DNA of 64,000 nucleotides from Bacteroides sp. AN502(2024) (GCF_041227145.1 NZ_JBGFSP010000004.1:186001-250000), one strand, 5' to 3'. Positions 55,594 to 64,000 are shown, numbered from the stretch's first letter. Translations and numbers: made by a program. Notes: generated by a model from the sequence alone, not told the origin.

Positions 55594-56907
55594 TTATCTG
55601 CCAATACAATGATAAACAAATCCGAGCTCTTCCATCTCTTTTTTGTCATATATATTACGCCCATCCAGCACAATCTGCCGAGACATCGTTTTCTTGATAA
55701 CAGCCCATGAAGGCAGACGGAATTCTTTCCATTCGGTAACCAGCATCAACACATCAGCATCCAGTACTGCATCGTACATATCACAAGCATAATAGATAGT
55801 GTCTCCAATCCTGCGCTTGCATTCTCGCATGGCAGCCGGATCATACGCACGCACCTTACAACCGGCTTTCAGCAATTTGTCAATCAGGATTAATGCCGGA
55901 GCCTCGCGCATATCATCCGTTTCCGGTTTAAATGCTAATCCCCACAGAGCAACAGTCTTACCTTGCAAATCACCATTAAACAGTTTCACAAGTTTTTCAC
56001 ACAAGATACTTTTCTGACGTTCATTCACTTCTTCCACAGCCGTAAGTAGTCGCATGGTATAGCCGTTCTGTTCCGCAGTTTTAATCAATGCCTTCACATC
56101 TTTAGGGAAACAGGAACCACCATATCCGATACCCGGATATAGGAATTTACGTCCGATACGAGTATCCGACCCTATTCCACTACGCACCATATTCACATCC
56201 GCACCAACAATCTCACATAAGTTTGCGATATCATTCATAAAGCTGATACGGGTTGCCAGCATCGAATTTGCCGCATATTTAGTCATTTCTGCAGACGGAA
56301 TATCCATGAAGATCACACGAAAATTATTCAACAAGAAAGGTTTATACAACTTGGACATCAGTTTCTCCGCACGTGCCGACTCCACTCCCACCACCACACG
56401 ATCCGGGCTCATAAAGTCACTGATAGCATTTCCTTCTTTCAGGAATTCCGGATTAGAAGCCACATCAAAATCAACCTTCACGCCTCTCTTATCCAACTCT
56501 TCCTGAATAACCGCGCGAACCTTACTGGCAGTCCCCACCGGAACGGTACTTTTAGTAACTACCAATTTATATTGTTTCATATTACGTCCGATGGTACGGG
56601 CCACCTCCAACACGTATTTCAAATCAGCGCTGCCATCTTCATCCGGAGGGGTGCCGACTGCACTGAATATAACCTCCACGTCATCCAGACAACTTTCTAA
56701 TGAGGTTGTAAACTTCAATCGCTTTGCTTTCATATTACGGAGTACCATCTCTTCCAATCCGTTTTCATAAATTGGAATGTTCCCCTTTTGCAAAGATTCG
56801 ATTTTCTCTTTGTTCGTATCAACGCATGTTACGTTTACACCAATTTCAGCAAAACATGTGCCTGATACCAGCCCCACATACCCTGTTCCTACGATTGCAA
56901 TTTTCAT
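55594..56907 (-). CDS. ugd: UDP-glucose 6-dehydrogenase
   Basis: Oxidises UDP-glucose to UDP-glucuronate for surface polysaccharides. 437 residues. The NAD-binding MKIAIVGTGYVGLVSGTCFAE, the conserved VTKSTVPVGTA, SNPEFLKEGNAI, AEMTKYAANSMLATRISF and the catalytic Cys in GYGGSCFPKDV (about 262) are intact. Twenty-seven bases after rfbC, so it is part of a polysaccharide-precursor unit. Confidence 0.96.
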   Translation of the reverse strand: MKIAIVGTGYVGLVSGTCFAEIGVNVTCVDTNKEKIESLQKGNIPIYENGLEEMVLRNMKAKRLKFTTSLESCLDDVEVIFSAVGTPPDEDGSADLKYVLEVARTIGRNMKQYKLVVTKSTVPVGTASKVRAVIQEELDKRGVKVDFDVASNPEFLKEGNAISDFMSPDRVVVGVESARAEKLMSKLYKPFLLNNFRVIFMDIPSAEMTKYAANSMLATRISFMNDIANLCEIVGADVNMVRSGIGSDTRIGRKFLYPGIGYGGSCFPKDVKALIKTAEQNGYTMRLLTAVEEVNERQKSILCEKLVKLFNGDLQGKTVALWGLAFKPETDDMREAPALILIDKLLKAGCKVRAYDPAAMRECKRRIGDTIYYACDMYDAVLDADVLMLVTEWKEFRLPSWAVIKKTMSRQIVLDGRNIYDKKEMEELGFVYHCIGR

Positions 56908-56934
56908 ACTGTACTCTATTGTTTATTTAGAAAT

Positions 56935-57483
56935 TCATTCAAAATAAACGGCGTCTTTGAAAGCAGTTCCTTCTCTGTCTTTCGCAGATAATAACATTTG
57001 CGACTCTGCCAACGGCCAATCGATCCCCAATGTTTCATCATTATATAAAATAGAAGCTTCGGCTTGTGGAGCATACTTGTTATCTACCTTATATGTAAAA
57101 ACAGCTTCTTCACTCAAGACAGCAAAGCCATGAGCAAAACCACGAGGTATAAAAAATTGTCTTTTGTTTTCCTCACTAAGCAATACGCTGACGTACTTTC
57201 CAAACGTAGGCGATGATTTACGCAAATCAACAGCCACATCCAGCACTTCTCCTTTAAGAACACGAACCAGTTTCGCCTGACTGTATTCTCCTTTCTGATA
57301 GTGCAACCCGCGTAACACGCCAAAAGATGATTTCGATTCGTTGTCCTGTATAAAGTCCACAGGACCGATATGGGCATCAAACTCTTCTTTCTTATAGGCT
57401 TCCATAAAATACCCCCGTTCATCGGAGAAAACTTTAGGCTCTATCAGCCATACTCCGTCTATTTCCGTTTGTATATAGTTCAT
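56935..57483 (-). CDS. rfbC: dTDP-4-dehydrorhamnose 3,5-epimerase
   Basis: 182-residue cupin enzyme of dTDP-L-rhamnose synthesis. Motifs: LIEPKVFSDERGYFMEAYKK, RGLHYQKGEYSQAKLVRVLKG (catalytic His) and FIPRGFAHGFAVLSEE. The rmlA, rmlB and rmlD partners are not in this window. Ahead of ugd on the minus strand, divergent from the HU-SPOR gene. Confidence 0.95.
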   Translation of the reverse strand: MNYIQTEIDGVWLIEPKVFSDERGYFMEAYKKEEFDAHIGPVDFIQDNESKSSFGVLRGLHYQKGEYSQAKLVRVLKGEVLDVAVDLRKSSPTFGKYVSVLLSEENKRQFFIPRGFAHGFAVLSEEAVFTYKVDNKYAPQAEASILYNDETLGIDWPLAESQMLLSAKDREGTAFKDAVYFE

Positions 57484-57509
57484 GATTGATTGTGATAAAT
57501 AAAACGATG

Positions 57510-57517
57510 CAAAAGTA
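57510..57517 (-). promoter_or_regulatory. -7 box of rfbC promoter
   Basis: Minus strand TACTTTTG, an exact consensus match, 27 bases before the rfbC start. Confidence 0.5.
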
Positions 57518-57560
57518 GTGATTTTTTCGAAGTTTTCTGGGATATATTCAATTTATCTCT

Positions 57561-57568
57561 TAATTTTG
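57561..57568 (+). promoter_or_regulatory. -7 box next to the HU-SPOR start
   Basis: TAATTTTG followed by CAG, an exact consensus match only 5 bases before the ATG at 57574. If used, the transcript would start at or about the start codon (leaderless). Confidence 0.45.
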
Positions 57569-57573
57569 CAGAC

Positions 57574-58653
57574 ATGATTGAATTGGCACAACATATAGAG
57601 ACTTTACTATTGGAAAATGACTGCGTCATTGTTCCGGAATTTGGTGGTTTCGTAGCGCATTACTCGCCGGCAACCCATGTAAAGGAAGAAAATATATTTT
57701 TACCCCCTACCCGCACAATCGGCTTTAGTCCGCAATTAAAACTGAATGACGGTGTATTGGTACAATCTTATATGTCAGCGTACGAAACGAGTTTTGCTGA
57801 CGCCAGCCGCATCGTAGAAAAGGAAGTAAACGAGTTCATCGGTCTCCTTCATGAAGAAGGGAAAGCCCATTTGGATAATATAGGCGAGATTCGTTATAAC
57901 ATTTATGGCAACTATGAGTTTGTTCCTTATGACTATAAGATGGCGACTCCTTCATTATACGGTCTTGACTCCTTCGAAATGCACGAACTTTCCGTTCTTC
58001 AACAGAAAGAAAAAGTATGGATACCGACTCATACCGAAAAGGAAAAGAAAACCTTTGAAATTAGTATCAACCGTGCATATCTTCGCAATGCTGCAGCGAT
58101 GATTGCTGCCATCGTTTTGTTCTTCGTTTTTTCAACTCCGGTAGAGAATACCGATGTTCAAAAGAACAACTATGCGCAATTATTGCCCGGCGAGCTTTTT
58201 GAGCAAATAGAAAAGCAATCGGTTGCAGTAACTCCTGTTCTTGTAAAAAACGATGTTGCAGTTGCACAACAAACCAAGAAGTCTCCTGCTTCAAGCAAGA
58301 CCTCATCTAATCCAAAGCTAACGGCAAATAAAATACAAACATCAAGACCTATTGCCGTAAAAGAGGTAAAAGTTAGCAGACAGGAACCAACTCCTACCCT
58401 TACATCAGTTAAACCGCAAGCGGATAATCATCCTTACCATATTATTGTAGCAGGTGGAATTAGTTTTAAGGATGCAGAAGCTATGGCAACCCAATTAAAA
58501 TCAGAGGGATTTGCAGATGCAAAAGCTCTGAACACTGATGGCAAAGTACGTGTCAGTATCAGTTCATTCAACAACCGTGGTGAAGCGACCAAGCAATTAC
58601 TTGAACTGAGAAAAAACGAAACTTATAAAAATGCCTGGTTACTGGTTAAATAA
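57574..58653 (+). CDS. HU-CCDC81 and SPOR domain protein
   Basis: 359 residues. The N-terminal CCDC81-like HU domains (about 1-130: MIELAQHIETLLLENDCVIV, FGGFVAHYSPATH, LDNIGEIRYN) resemble those found in Bacteroidetes. A single membrane helix follows (about 165-185, NAAAMIAAIVLFFVFST). A Ser/Pro/Lys-rich linker leads to a C-terminal SPOR domain (about 285-359, HPYHIIVAGGISFKDAEAMA) that binds denuded peptidoglycan. A cell-division or envelope role is likely; the function of the HU part is unclear. Eighteen bases before the FHA gene. Confidence 0.9.
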   Translation: MIELAQHIETLLLENDCVIVPEFGGFVAHYSPATHVKEENIFLPPTRTIGFSPQLKLNDGVLVQSYMSAYETSFADASRIVEKEVNEFIGLLHEEGKAHLDNIGEIRYNIYGNYEFVPYDYKMATPSLYGLDSFEMHELSVLQQKEKVWIPTHTEKEKKTFEISINRAYLRNAAAMIAAIVLFFVFSTPVENTDVQKNNYAQLLPGELFEQIEKQSVAVTPVLVKNDVAVAQQTKKSPASSKTSSNPKLTANKIQTSRPIAVKEVKVSRQEPTPTLTSVKPQADNHPYHIIVAGGISFKDAEAMATQLKSEGFADAKALNTDGKVRVSISSFNNRGEATKQLLELRKNETYKNAWLLVK

Positions 58654-58671
58654 AAATCCCTTTTAGAAAGC

Positions 58672-59208
58672 ATGAAACGAGTTCTTTGTCCCAAATGCGA
58701 GAATTATCTTTATTTTGATGAAACCAAGTATAGCGAAGGGCAATCGCTGGTATTTGAATGCGAACATTGTGGCAAGCAATTCAGTATCCGGCTAGGAAAA
58801 AGTAAAGTTAAAGCTCTTAGAAAAGAAGAAGATCTGGAAGAAGAAGCTGCATCTCACAAAGAAGAATTCGGATATATCACTGTTATTGAAAATGTATTTG
58901 GCTTTAAACAGTTGCTTCCCTTGCAAGAAGGTGACAATGTCATAGGCCGCCGTTGTATCGGAACAGACATTAGTACTCCCATTGAAAGTGGTGATATGAG
59001 CATGGATCGACGCCATTGCATCATTAATATAAAACGTAACAAGCAAGGAAAGTTAGTCTACACGTTACGAGATGCTCCCAGCCTCACAGGCACTTTCCTC
59101 ATGAATGAAATTCTAGGAGATAAAGACCGTGTACGTATCGAAGATGGTGCTATTGTGACAATTGGGGCCACGACTTTTATTTTGCATACGGCTAAACAAG
59201 AAAAATAA
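58672..59208 (+). CDS. Zinc-ribbon and FHA domain protein
   Basis: 178 residues. A zinc ribbon at the start (CPKCENYLYFDE, then FECEHCGKQF; residues 5-36) is followed by a charged linker and an FHA domain (about 75-175) with IGRRCIG, SMDRRHCIINI and LTGTFLMNEIL. FHA domains bind phosphothreonine, but no Ser/Thr kinase gene is in view. Probably co-transcribed with the HU-SPOR gene; the partner is unknown. Confidence 0.9.
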   Translation: MKRVLCPKCENYLYFDETKYSEGQSLVFECEHCGKQFSIRLGKSKVKALRKEEDLEEEAASHKEEFGYITVIENVFGFKQLLPLQEGDNVIGRRCIGTDISTPIESGDMSMDRRHCIINIKRNKQGKLVYTLRDAPSLTGTFLMNEILGDKDRVRIEDGAIVTIGATTFILHTAKQEK

Positions 59209-59217
59209 ATAACTTGA

Positions 59218-59267
59218 TCATAAAAATAGCGCCACTGTCCTCTGAACAAGTGGCGCTATTTTTATGA
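59218..59267. terminator. Bidirectional terminator between FHA and uxaB genes
   Basis: A perfect 19-bp stem: TCATAAAAATAGCGCCACT and its complement, with a 12-base loop and A or T runs on either side. Serves both converging genes. Confidence 0.9.
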
Positions 59268-59279
59268 CCCATCTTCTAA

Positions 59280-60719
59280 TTACAGAATACCTTTCACAGT
59301 TTCAAGCATTCCTTTTTCCTGAATAGAATCCAGGTTTGCTTTCACAGCTTCTGTCAATCCCGGAATCTTATTCAAATTTTCTCCCCAGATAAAATCTGCT
59401 GCCAGAACACCTTCAGCTACTTTCTTCGTGCAACCGGTTGTCCAAAGTTCTTTCAACAGGTTCATGATTTCAGGAGCATCATTCGGAACAATCTCAGCAC
59501 CATCAGCACGTACACCACCCTTATAATAAGTAATGATAGCAGCTAAACCAAGCACCAGTCCTTTAGGAAGTTCACCTTTACGTTCCAAATAAGTCTTCAA
59601 TCCCGGCAAATCACGAGTTTCGTATTTAGGGAAAGAATTCAGCATGATACTGGTTACTGCATGATCCACGAAGGGATTGTTGAAACGCTCCAACACATCA
59701 TTTGCAAATTTCTCCAATTCATCCTTCGGCAAGTTCAAAGTTTCCATCAGTTCGTCAAACATTACCTTGTGGATATATTTACCAATCACTTCGTGCTGAC
59801 AGGCATCACGTACAATATTCACTCCCGAGAGATAAGCAACCGGAGAAAGAACAGTATGCGGACCATTTAATAAAGTAACCTTACGTTCGTGATAAGGAGC
59901 TTCCGACGGTACAAACAATACATTCAAGCCAGCCTTGTCAGCCGGAAACTCTTTCGCAACTTCCTGCGGAGCCTCAATCACCCACAAATGGAAGATTTCA
60001 GCCTGAACAACCAGATTATCATCATATTGCAGTTTTTCTTTAATAGCAGCAATATCTTTGCGCGGGAATCCCGGAACAATACGGTCCACCAATGTTGCAT
60101 ATACACCACAAGCTTCTTCAAACCAAGTTTTAAACTCGCTACCTAAGTTCCACAATTCAATATATTGATAAATGGTTTCTTTCAACTTATGACCATTCAG
60201 GAAAATAAGTTCGCAAGGGAAAATAATCAAACCTTTTGTCTTATCCCCATTGAATGTTTTAAAACGATGATACAGTAATTGAGTCAGCTTACCCGGATAA
60301 GATGAAGCAGGAGCATCTTCAAGTTTACAAGTCGGATCAAAAGCAATACCAGCCTCTGTAGTGTTTGAAATAACAAAACGCATTTCAGGTTGCTCCGCCA
60401 ACTTCATAAACTCTTCATTTTGAGTATATGGATTTAGCGCACGGCTGATTACATCAATCATTGTCAAGCTGTTAACCACCTCCCCTTTATCCAATCCTTG
60501 AAGATTAACATGATAAAGATCATCTTGTGCGTTCAGCATATCGACCATACCTTTCTCAATGGGTTGAACCACTACTACACTGCTGTTAAAATCAGCTTTC
60601 CGGTTCATGTTGTAAATAATCCAATCTACAAATGCACGCAAAAAGTTACCTTCACCAAATTGAATAATACGCTCCGGACGTTGTGTTTTAGGAGCCGTTT
60701 CTTTGTTTAATGCTTTCAT
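59280..60719 (-). CDS. uxaB: Tagaturonate reductase
   Basis: Reduces D-tagaturonate to D-altronate with NADH in galacturonate catabolism. 479 residues, mannitol-dehydrogenase family. Motifs: PERIIQFGEGNFLRAFVDW (NAD site), VVQPIEKG, PCELIFLNGHKL, VDRIVPGFPR, LFVPSEAPYHERKVTLLNG with PHTVLSPVAYL, and DVLERFNNPFVDH. A fructuronate reductase (UxuB) is the main alternative, but similarity to UxaB and the uxaC neighbour favour this call. Downstream of the LacI-type gene by 26 bases. Confidence 0.92.
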   Translation of the reverse strand: MKALNKETAPKTQRPERIIQFGEGNFLRAFVDWIIYNMNRKADFNSSVVVVQPIEKGMVDMLNAQDDLYHVNLQGLDKGEVVNSLTMIDVISRALNPYTQNEEFMKLAEQPEMRFVISNTTEAGIAFDPTCKLEDAPASSYPGKLTQLLYHRFKTFNGDKTKGLIIFPCELIFLNGHKLKETIYQYIELWNLGSEFKTWFEEACGVYATLVDRIVPGFPRKDIAAIKEKLQYDDNLVVQAEIFHLWVIEAPQEVAKEFPADKAGLNVLFVPSEAPYHERKVTLLNGPHTVLSPVAYLSGVNIVRDACQHEVIGKYIHKVMFDELMETLNLPKDELEKFANDVLERFNNPFVDHAVTSIMLNSFPKYETRDLPGLKTYLERKGELPKGLVLGLAAIITYYKGGVRADGAEIVPNDAPEIMNLLKELWTTGCTKKVAEGVLAADFIWGENLNKIPGLTEAVKANLDSIQEKGMLETVKGIL

Positions 60720-60745
60720 GTTAGTTGTAATTTATAAAATTGATA

Positions 60746-61813
60746 TTATACAAATTCAAAATAAAAATCAATATTCTCCTTCATCAGGATATCAATAGGC
60801 ATATACTTTACAGGTTCAACAGACTTTTTAAACACGACAGAGTCACACAAAGCCTTCACCCCGCAATATCCTTGCAATCCCGGACGTTGTCCGATTAGAT
60901 AATGCACATCACCGGATTTTAGCAATTCTACGTTTGCTTTCAAAAGGTCATATCCTATCAGTCCCTTCATGCTACGTCCCGCACGGCGAAGATACTCTCC
61001 CAACTGATACACTCTGGAATTAAATACAACTCCCAATACCGCCTTCGGATGCGCCTGAAAAAACTCATCTAATGTCTGTTGGTTACTTTCTTGATCGGAT
61101 TTATTGAGTACCACTTCATGGATTACCAGATTATTATATTCTTCGGAAATATAATTCATAAAACCGTCCAAACGACGTTGCATCTGTATTTCAGCCGGAT
61201 TATCCTTATTGTTACTTAAAAACAAAACCAACTCCTGACCTTCTCCTGCCGAATAATTACGCATCAATATTTTTGCTGCGATATATCCGCTTTTATATGA
61301 ATCCTGCCCGATATACGTCAATGCTTTCGCTTCTTCCATATTGAAATCGACAAAAGCATAAGCTATTTTATTTTCCTGTAAATAAGCTGTCAGCGCCAGT
61401 GTCCCTTCCCGGAAATTCGGAGAAATCAATACCGCATCCACATTCTTTTCTTTGATGGCAAGACAGGCTTCTTGATAACTCCTCTCATCCCCATGACGAT
61501 AGAACAGATAATCTATACTCACATTAAAAGGATGCAACTCTTGACGGGCACGCTCAATCCCCCCTATTACCGAATGCCAATAATCATGCTCTATATAATA
61601 AGGTATCAAACAGAGAAAAGAATATTTCTTTTTAGCAGCCAAGCCAATAGCAAACACATTGGGCTGATAATGAATCTCATCCAACACCTTTTGTACTTTA
61701 GCTTTGCTTTTAGGAGATACGTCACCGCGATTATGCAACACCCTGTCGACCGTTCCGGCAGAAACGCCGGCCATGCGGGCAATGTCTTTAATGGTATAGT
61801 TCCGGTTCTCCAT
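60746..61813 (-). CDS. LacI-family transcriptional regulator of hexuronate genes
   Basis: 355 residues. The N-terminal helix-turn-helix is clear: YTIKDIARMAGVSAGTVDRVLHNRGDVSP (6-34), followed by the hinge helix (VFAIGLAAKKK). A periplasmic-binding-protein-like sugar domain follows (about 65-340: DAVLISPNFREGTLALTAYL, YIGQDSYKSGYIAAKILM, AVLGVVFNSRVYQLGEYL). Placed between uxaB and the divergent uxaC, it probably represses both until a hexuronate or intermediate binds. A candidate operator lies at 61902-61910. Confidence 0.92.
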   Translation of the reverse strand: MENRNYTIKDIARMAGVSAGTVDRVLHNRGDVSPKSKAKVQKVLDEIHYQPNVFAIGLAAKKKYSFLCLIPYYIEHDYWHSVIGGIERARQELHPFNVSIDYLFYRHGDERSYQEACLAIKEKNVDAVLISPNFREGTLALTAYLQENKIAYAFVDFNMEEAKALTYIGQDSYKSGYIAAKILMRNYSAGEGQELVLFLSNNKDNPAEIQMQRRLDGFMNYISEEYNNLVIHEVVLNKSDQESNQQTLDEFFQAHPKAVLGVVFNSRVYQLGEYLRRAGRSMKGLIGYDLLKANVELLKSGDVHYLIGQRPGLQGYCGVKALCDSVVFKKSVEPVKYMPIDILMKENIDFYFEFV

Positions 61814-61848
61814 AGTACTAAAACTTAAATATTATAAATAATCGCTGC

Positions 61849-61856
61849 AAATATAC
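61849..61856 (-). promoter_or_regulatory. -7 box of the LacI-uxaB promoter
   Basis: Minus strand TATATTTG, an exact consensus match, 36 bases before the regulator start. Confidence 0.55.
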
Positions 61857-61886
61857 GAATTATTTTGTTACTCCAAGTAAATTTTC

Positions 61887-61910
61887 TATTTTTGTGTTCG
61901 ATAACGGTTA
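61887..61910 (+). promoter_or_regulatory. uxaC promoter with candidate operator
   Basis: TATTTTTG (61887-61894) matches the -7 box. TAACGGTTA (61902-61910), palindromic around a central base, sits at the expected transcription start, a good place for a LacI-type repressor to bind. The leader to uxaC would be about 110 bases. Confidence 0.5.
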
Positions 61911-62012
61911 ATAAAACCAAAAACATAAATAAAGCCTATTAGCTTTAAAATCAATACTATATAGGTATAAATGCAGAAAGTAATAATTTTATATACTTAA
62001 AACACAGTAATA

Positions 62013-63419
62013 ATGAAGAACTTCATGGACGAAAACTTCTTGCTGCAAACAGAAACTGCGCAAAAGTTGTATCACGAGCATGCGGCTAAAATGCCGATCA
62101 TCGACTATCACTGCCACCTTATCCCTCAAATGGTAGCTGACGACTACAAGTTTAAATCACTGACCGAAATCTGGCTGGGTGGTGACCACTACAAATGGCG
62201 TGCAATGCGTACAAACGGAGTAGAGGAACGTTTCTGCACAGGAAAAGACACCACAGACTGGGAAAAATTCGAAAAATGGGCAGAAACAGTGCCTTATACT
62301 TTCCGTAACCCATTGTATCACTGGACTCACCTCGAGCTGAAAACAGCATTTGGCATCAATAAGATATTGAATCCGCAGACTGCACGTGAAATTTACGATG
62401 AATGTAACGAGAAACTGGCTCAACCTGAATATTCAGCGCGCGGAATGATGCGCCGTTATCACGTGGAAACCGTATGTACTACGGATGATCCTATCGACTC
62501 ATTGGAATACCACATCCAAACACGCGAAAGTGGATTCGAAATCAAGATGTTGCCGACTTGGCGTCCTGATAAGGCAATGGCTGTAGAAGTCCCTGCTGAT
62601 TTCCGTACTTATGTAGAAAAGCTGGCAGCAGTAAGCGGTGTCACTATTTCTAATTTTGATGATATGATCGCTGCTTTGCGCAAACGTCATGACTTCTTCG
62701 CAGAACAAGGCTGCCGTTTGTCTGACCATGGTATTGAAGAATTCTACGCAGAAGATTATACGGATGCTGAAATCAAAGCAATCTTTAACAAGGTATATGG
62801 TGGCACAGAATTGACTAAGGAAGAAATTCTGAAATTCAAATCAGCCATGCTTGTGATCTTCGGTGAAATGGATTGGGAAAAAGGCTGGACCCAGCAATTC
62901 CATTACGGTGCGATTCGCAACAATAACACGAAAATGTTTAAATTACTGGGTGCTGATACAGGTTTCGATTCTATCGGTGAGTTTACAACCGCCAAAGCAA
63001 TGGCTAAATTCCTTGATCGCCTGAACACCAATGGCAAATTGACTAAAACAATCCTCTACAACTTGAACCCATGCGCCAACGAAGTGATTGCAACAATGCT
63101 GGGCAACTTCCAAGAGGGCTCTATTCCGGGAAAAATCCAATTTGGTTCCGGATGGTGGTTCCTTGACCAAAAGGATGGAATGGAAAAACAAATGAATGCT
63201 TTGTCAGTACTTGGCCTTTTAAGCCGCTTCGTAGGTATGTTGACAGACTCCCGCTCATTCCTATCCTATCCGCGTCATGAATATTTCCGTCGTACATTGT
63301 GTAACCTGATAGGACGTGACATAGAAAACGGAGAAATTCCGGTGTCTGAAATGAATCGTGTAAATCAAATGATTGAAGATATCAGCTATAACAATGCCAA
63401 GAACTTCTTCAAGTTCTAA
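62013..63419 (+). CDS. uxaC: Glucuronate/galacturonate isomerase
   Basis: Isomerises D-glucuronate and D-galacturonate to the ketouronates. 468 residues. Metal-dependent amidohydrolase-like barrel: MPIIDYHCHLIPQMVADDY (metal His pair, about 28-36), EIWLGGDHYKWRAMR, YHVETVCTTDDPIDSLEYH, ILYNLNPCANEVIATML and the C-terminal DSRSFLSYPRHEYFRR. Forms a hexuronate locus with uxaB and the LacI gene. Confidence 0.97.
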   Translation: MKNFMDENFLLQTETAQKLYHEHAAKMPIIDYHCHLIPQMVADDYKFKSLTEIWLGGDHYKWRAMRTNGVEERFCTGKDTTDWEKFEKWAETVPYTFRNPLYHWTHLELKTAFGINKILNPQTAREIYDECNEKLAQPEYSARGMMRRYHVETVCTTDDPIDSLEYHIQTRESGFEIKMLPTWRPDKAMAVEVPADFRTYVEKLAAVSGVTISNFDDMIAALRKRHDFFAEQGCRLSDHGIEEFYAEDYTDAEIKAIFNKVYGGTELTKEEILKFKSAMLVIFGEMDWEKGWTQQFHYGAIRNNNTKMFKLLGADTGFDSIGEFTTAKAMAKFLDRLNTNGKLTKTILYNLNPCANEVIATMLGNFQEGSIPGKIQFGSGWWFLDQKDGMEKQMNALSVLGLLSRFVGMLTDSRSFLSYPRHEYFRRTLCNLIGRDIENGEIPVSEMNRVNQMIEDISYNNAKNFFKF

Positions 63420-63436
63420 CAGATAGCTGACACTAT

Positions 63437-63488
63437 AAAAAAATACCGCTACCCAAGTCGAACATAACTTTCAGTAGCGGTATTTTTT
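63437..63488. terminator. Bidirectional terminator after uxaC
   Basis: Stem AAAAAATACCGCTAC / GTAGCGGTATTTTTT with a 21-base loop. Serves uxaC on the plus strand and the small minus-strand gene at 63499-63687. Confidence 0.9.
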
Positions 63489-63498
63489 ATTCTTACAA

Positions 63499-63687
63499 CT
63501 AAACCGGGTACTTTTCATATAGCACAACCGCCTTTATCAGAGGCAGATTCTCCTTGCAGAACCACGGAAAATCAACACATCTGAAATCTACATGACTCTC
63601 CTCAACCATTCGAATGGGATGAACAGAACCCTTGCCACATTTCTTTCTCAACTTAATAGAGTGCATAGACACTCTGGAAATCTTCAC
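63499..63687 (-). CDS. Possible 62-residue small protein
   Basis: An open frame of 62 codons (MKISRVSMHSIKLRKKCGKG...), basic at the N-terminus, with three Cys and no membrane segment or known domain. Support for a real unit: a TATCTTTG -7 box at 63724-63731, 37 bases upstream, and a strong terminator directly after the stop. A small non-coding RNA is the alternative. Confidence 0.4.
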   Translation of the reverse strand: MKISRVSMHSIKLRKKCGKGSVHPIRMVEESHVDFRCVDFPWFCKENLPLIKAVVLYEKYPV

Positions 63688-63723
63688 TACAGTCCATTAT
63701 CTTTTAATTTGGGTTGGATAGGG

Positions 63724-63731
63724 CAAAGATA
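63724..63731 (-). promoter_or_regulatory. -7 box of the small minus-strand gene
   Basis: Minus strand TATCTTTG, an exact consensus match. No annotated-size gene other than the 62-codon frame lies downstream before the terminator. Confidence 0.5.
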
Positions 63732-63839
63732 GTGAACTATTGTCTTTCATCTTTAAACGCTATTGAGTGCTTACAAATCCTTTGAGCCATTTTGCTAAAT
63801 AAATCTGTATCAATCGCCTGTTTTACCGGAAATTTGCAT

Positions 63840-63847
63840 TACTTTTG
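63840..63847 (+). promoter_or_regulatory. -7 box of the ATPase gene
   Basis: TACTTTTG followed by C, an exact consensus match, 65 bases before the ATG at 63912. The leader contains repeated TTTCGGAAA words (about 63870-63888). Confidence 0.5.
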
Positions 63848-63911
63848 CAGTAACGAAACAGCCATTTCGGAAACAACCGTTTCGGAAATAGCAATAAAAA
63901 AGGATAAGGAC

Positions 63912-64000
63912 ATGAGATTTTTTGACAGGACAGAAGAAATAACCTCTCTTCGCAAGATTCGCGAAATGGCGCTAAACAATGCTCAGTTCACAGTGGTAAC
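63912..64000 (+). CDS. AAA ATPase of the archaeal-ATPase/DUF234 type (5' end only)
   Basis: Only 29 full codons are inside the window: MRFFDRTEEITSLRKIREMA, then LNNAQFTVV. This opening (F-x-R-x-x-E-I-x-x-L, then a strand TVVTG leading to Walker A) is typical of single-domain ATP-binding proteins of the ATPase_2/DUF234 family in Bacteroides. The Walker A itself lies beyond the edge. Function unknown. Confidence 0.65.
   Translation, partial: MRFFDRTEEITSLRKIREMALNNAQFTVV

Overview
This window is chromosomal DNA from a gut Bacteroides, probably of the B. thetaiotaomicron/ovatus/xylanisolvens group. The evidence is the protein set (Bacteroides-type SodB, RnfB-RnfA, XylE/XylA/XylB with a Nudix regulator, a HU-SPOR protein, DUF4738 and DUF4080 families) and the promoters. 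Many genes carry the Bacteroidetes -7 box TAnnTTTG 25-65 bases before the start codon, with little Shine-Dalgarno signal. The species is inferred from recollection, not from a search. Most genes are core housekeeping or sugar-catabolic genes. No rRNA, tRNA, CRISPR array or intact insertion sequence was seen.

Layout. 1-3.8 kb: end of a glycine-zipper lipoprotein gene, uvrD, sodB. 3.9-10.1 kb: a TPP riboswitch followed by thiS-thiE-thiG-thiC-thiH-thiF and a TenI/ThiE-like gene, a nearly complete thiamine operon; thiD (52.9 kb) and a YjbQ-type protein (30.2 kb) lie elsewhere in the window. 10.1-15.9 kb: an accessory island between the thiamine operon and ppdK. It holds a broken RhuM-family gene cut by a small inverted-repeat element, an SF1 helicase with a C-terminal nuclease-like domain, a frameshifted and truncated macro-domain gene, about 850 bp of repeat-rich non-coding DNA, and an AlbA_2/Schlafen-type ATP-binding regulator. 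16-33 kb: ppdK, rlmD, an RluA-family pseudouridine synthase, a lipoprotein, a B12-binding radical SAM protein, map, rmuC, nhaA, lepA, small regulators, yjbQ, exonuclease III and an Nramp transporter. 33-40 kb: TSCPD-yebC-pheT (pheT split by a one-base deletion in a G run), dnaB, ispE, galE. 40.5-46.2 kb: the rseC-rnfBCDGEA operon. 46.2-47.3 kb: a non-coding composite of 114-bp inverted arms around a 22-bp minisatellite. 47.3-52.6 kb: the xylose operon (Nudix regulator, xylB, xylA, xylE). 52.9-59.2 kb: thiD, fabD, DUF4738 lipoprotein, ugd, rfbC, HU-SPOR protein, FHA protein. 59.3-63.4 kb: hexuronate genes uxaB, a LacI-type regulator and uxaC. 63.5-64 kb: a possible small gene and the start of an ATPase gene.

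The most unusual parts are the 10-16 kb island, the 46.6-47.2 kb composite repeat, and two probable single-base indels in homopolymers (pheT, and the radical SAM gene) that may be sequencing errors. I did not find a complete, clearly new multi-gene system. The helicase-nuclease plus macro-domain pair is the best candidate for an unusual one, and here its second gene is broken.
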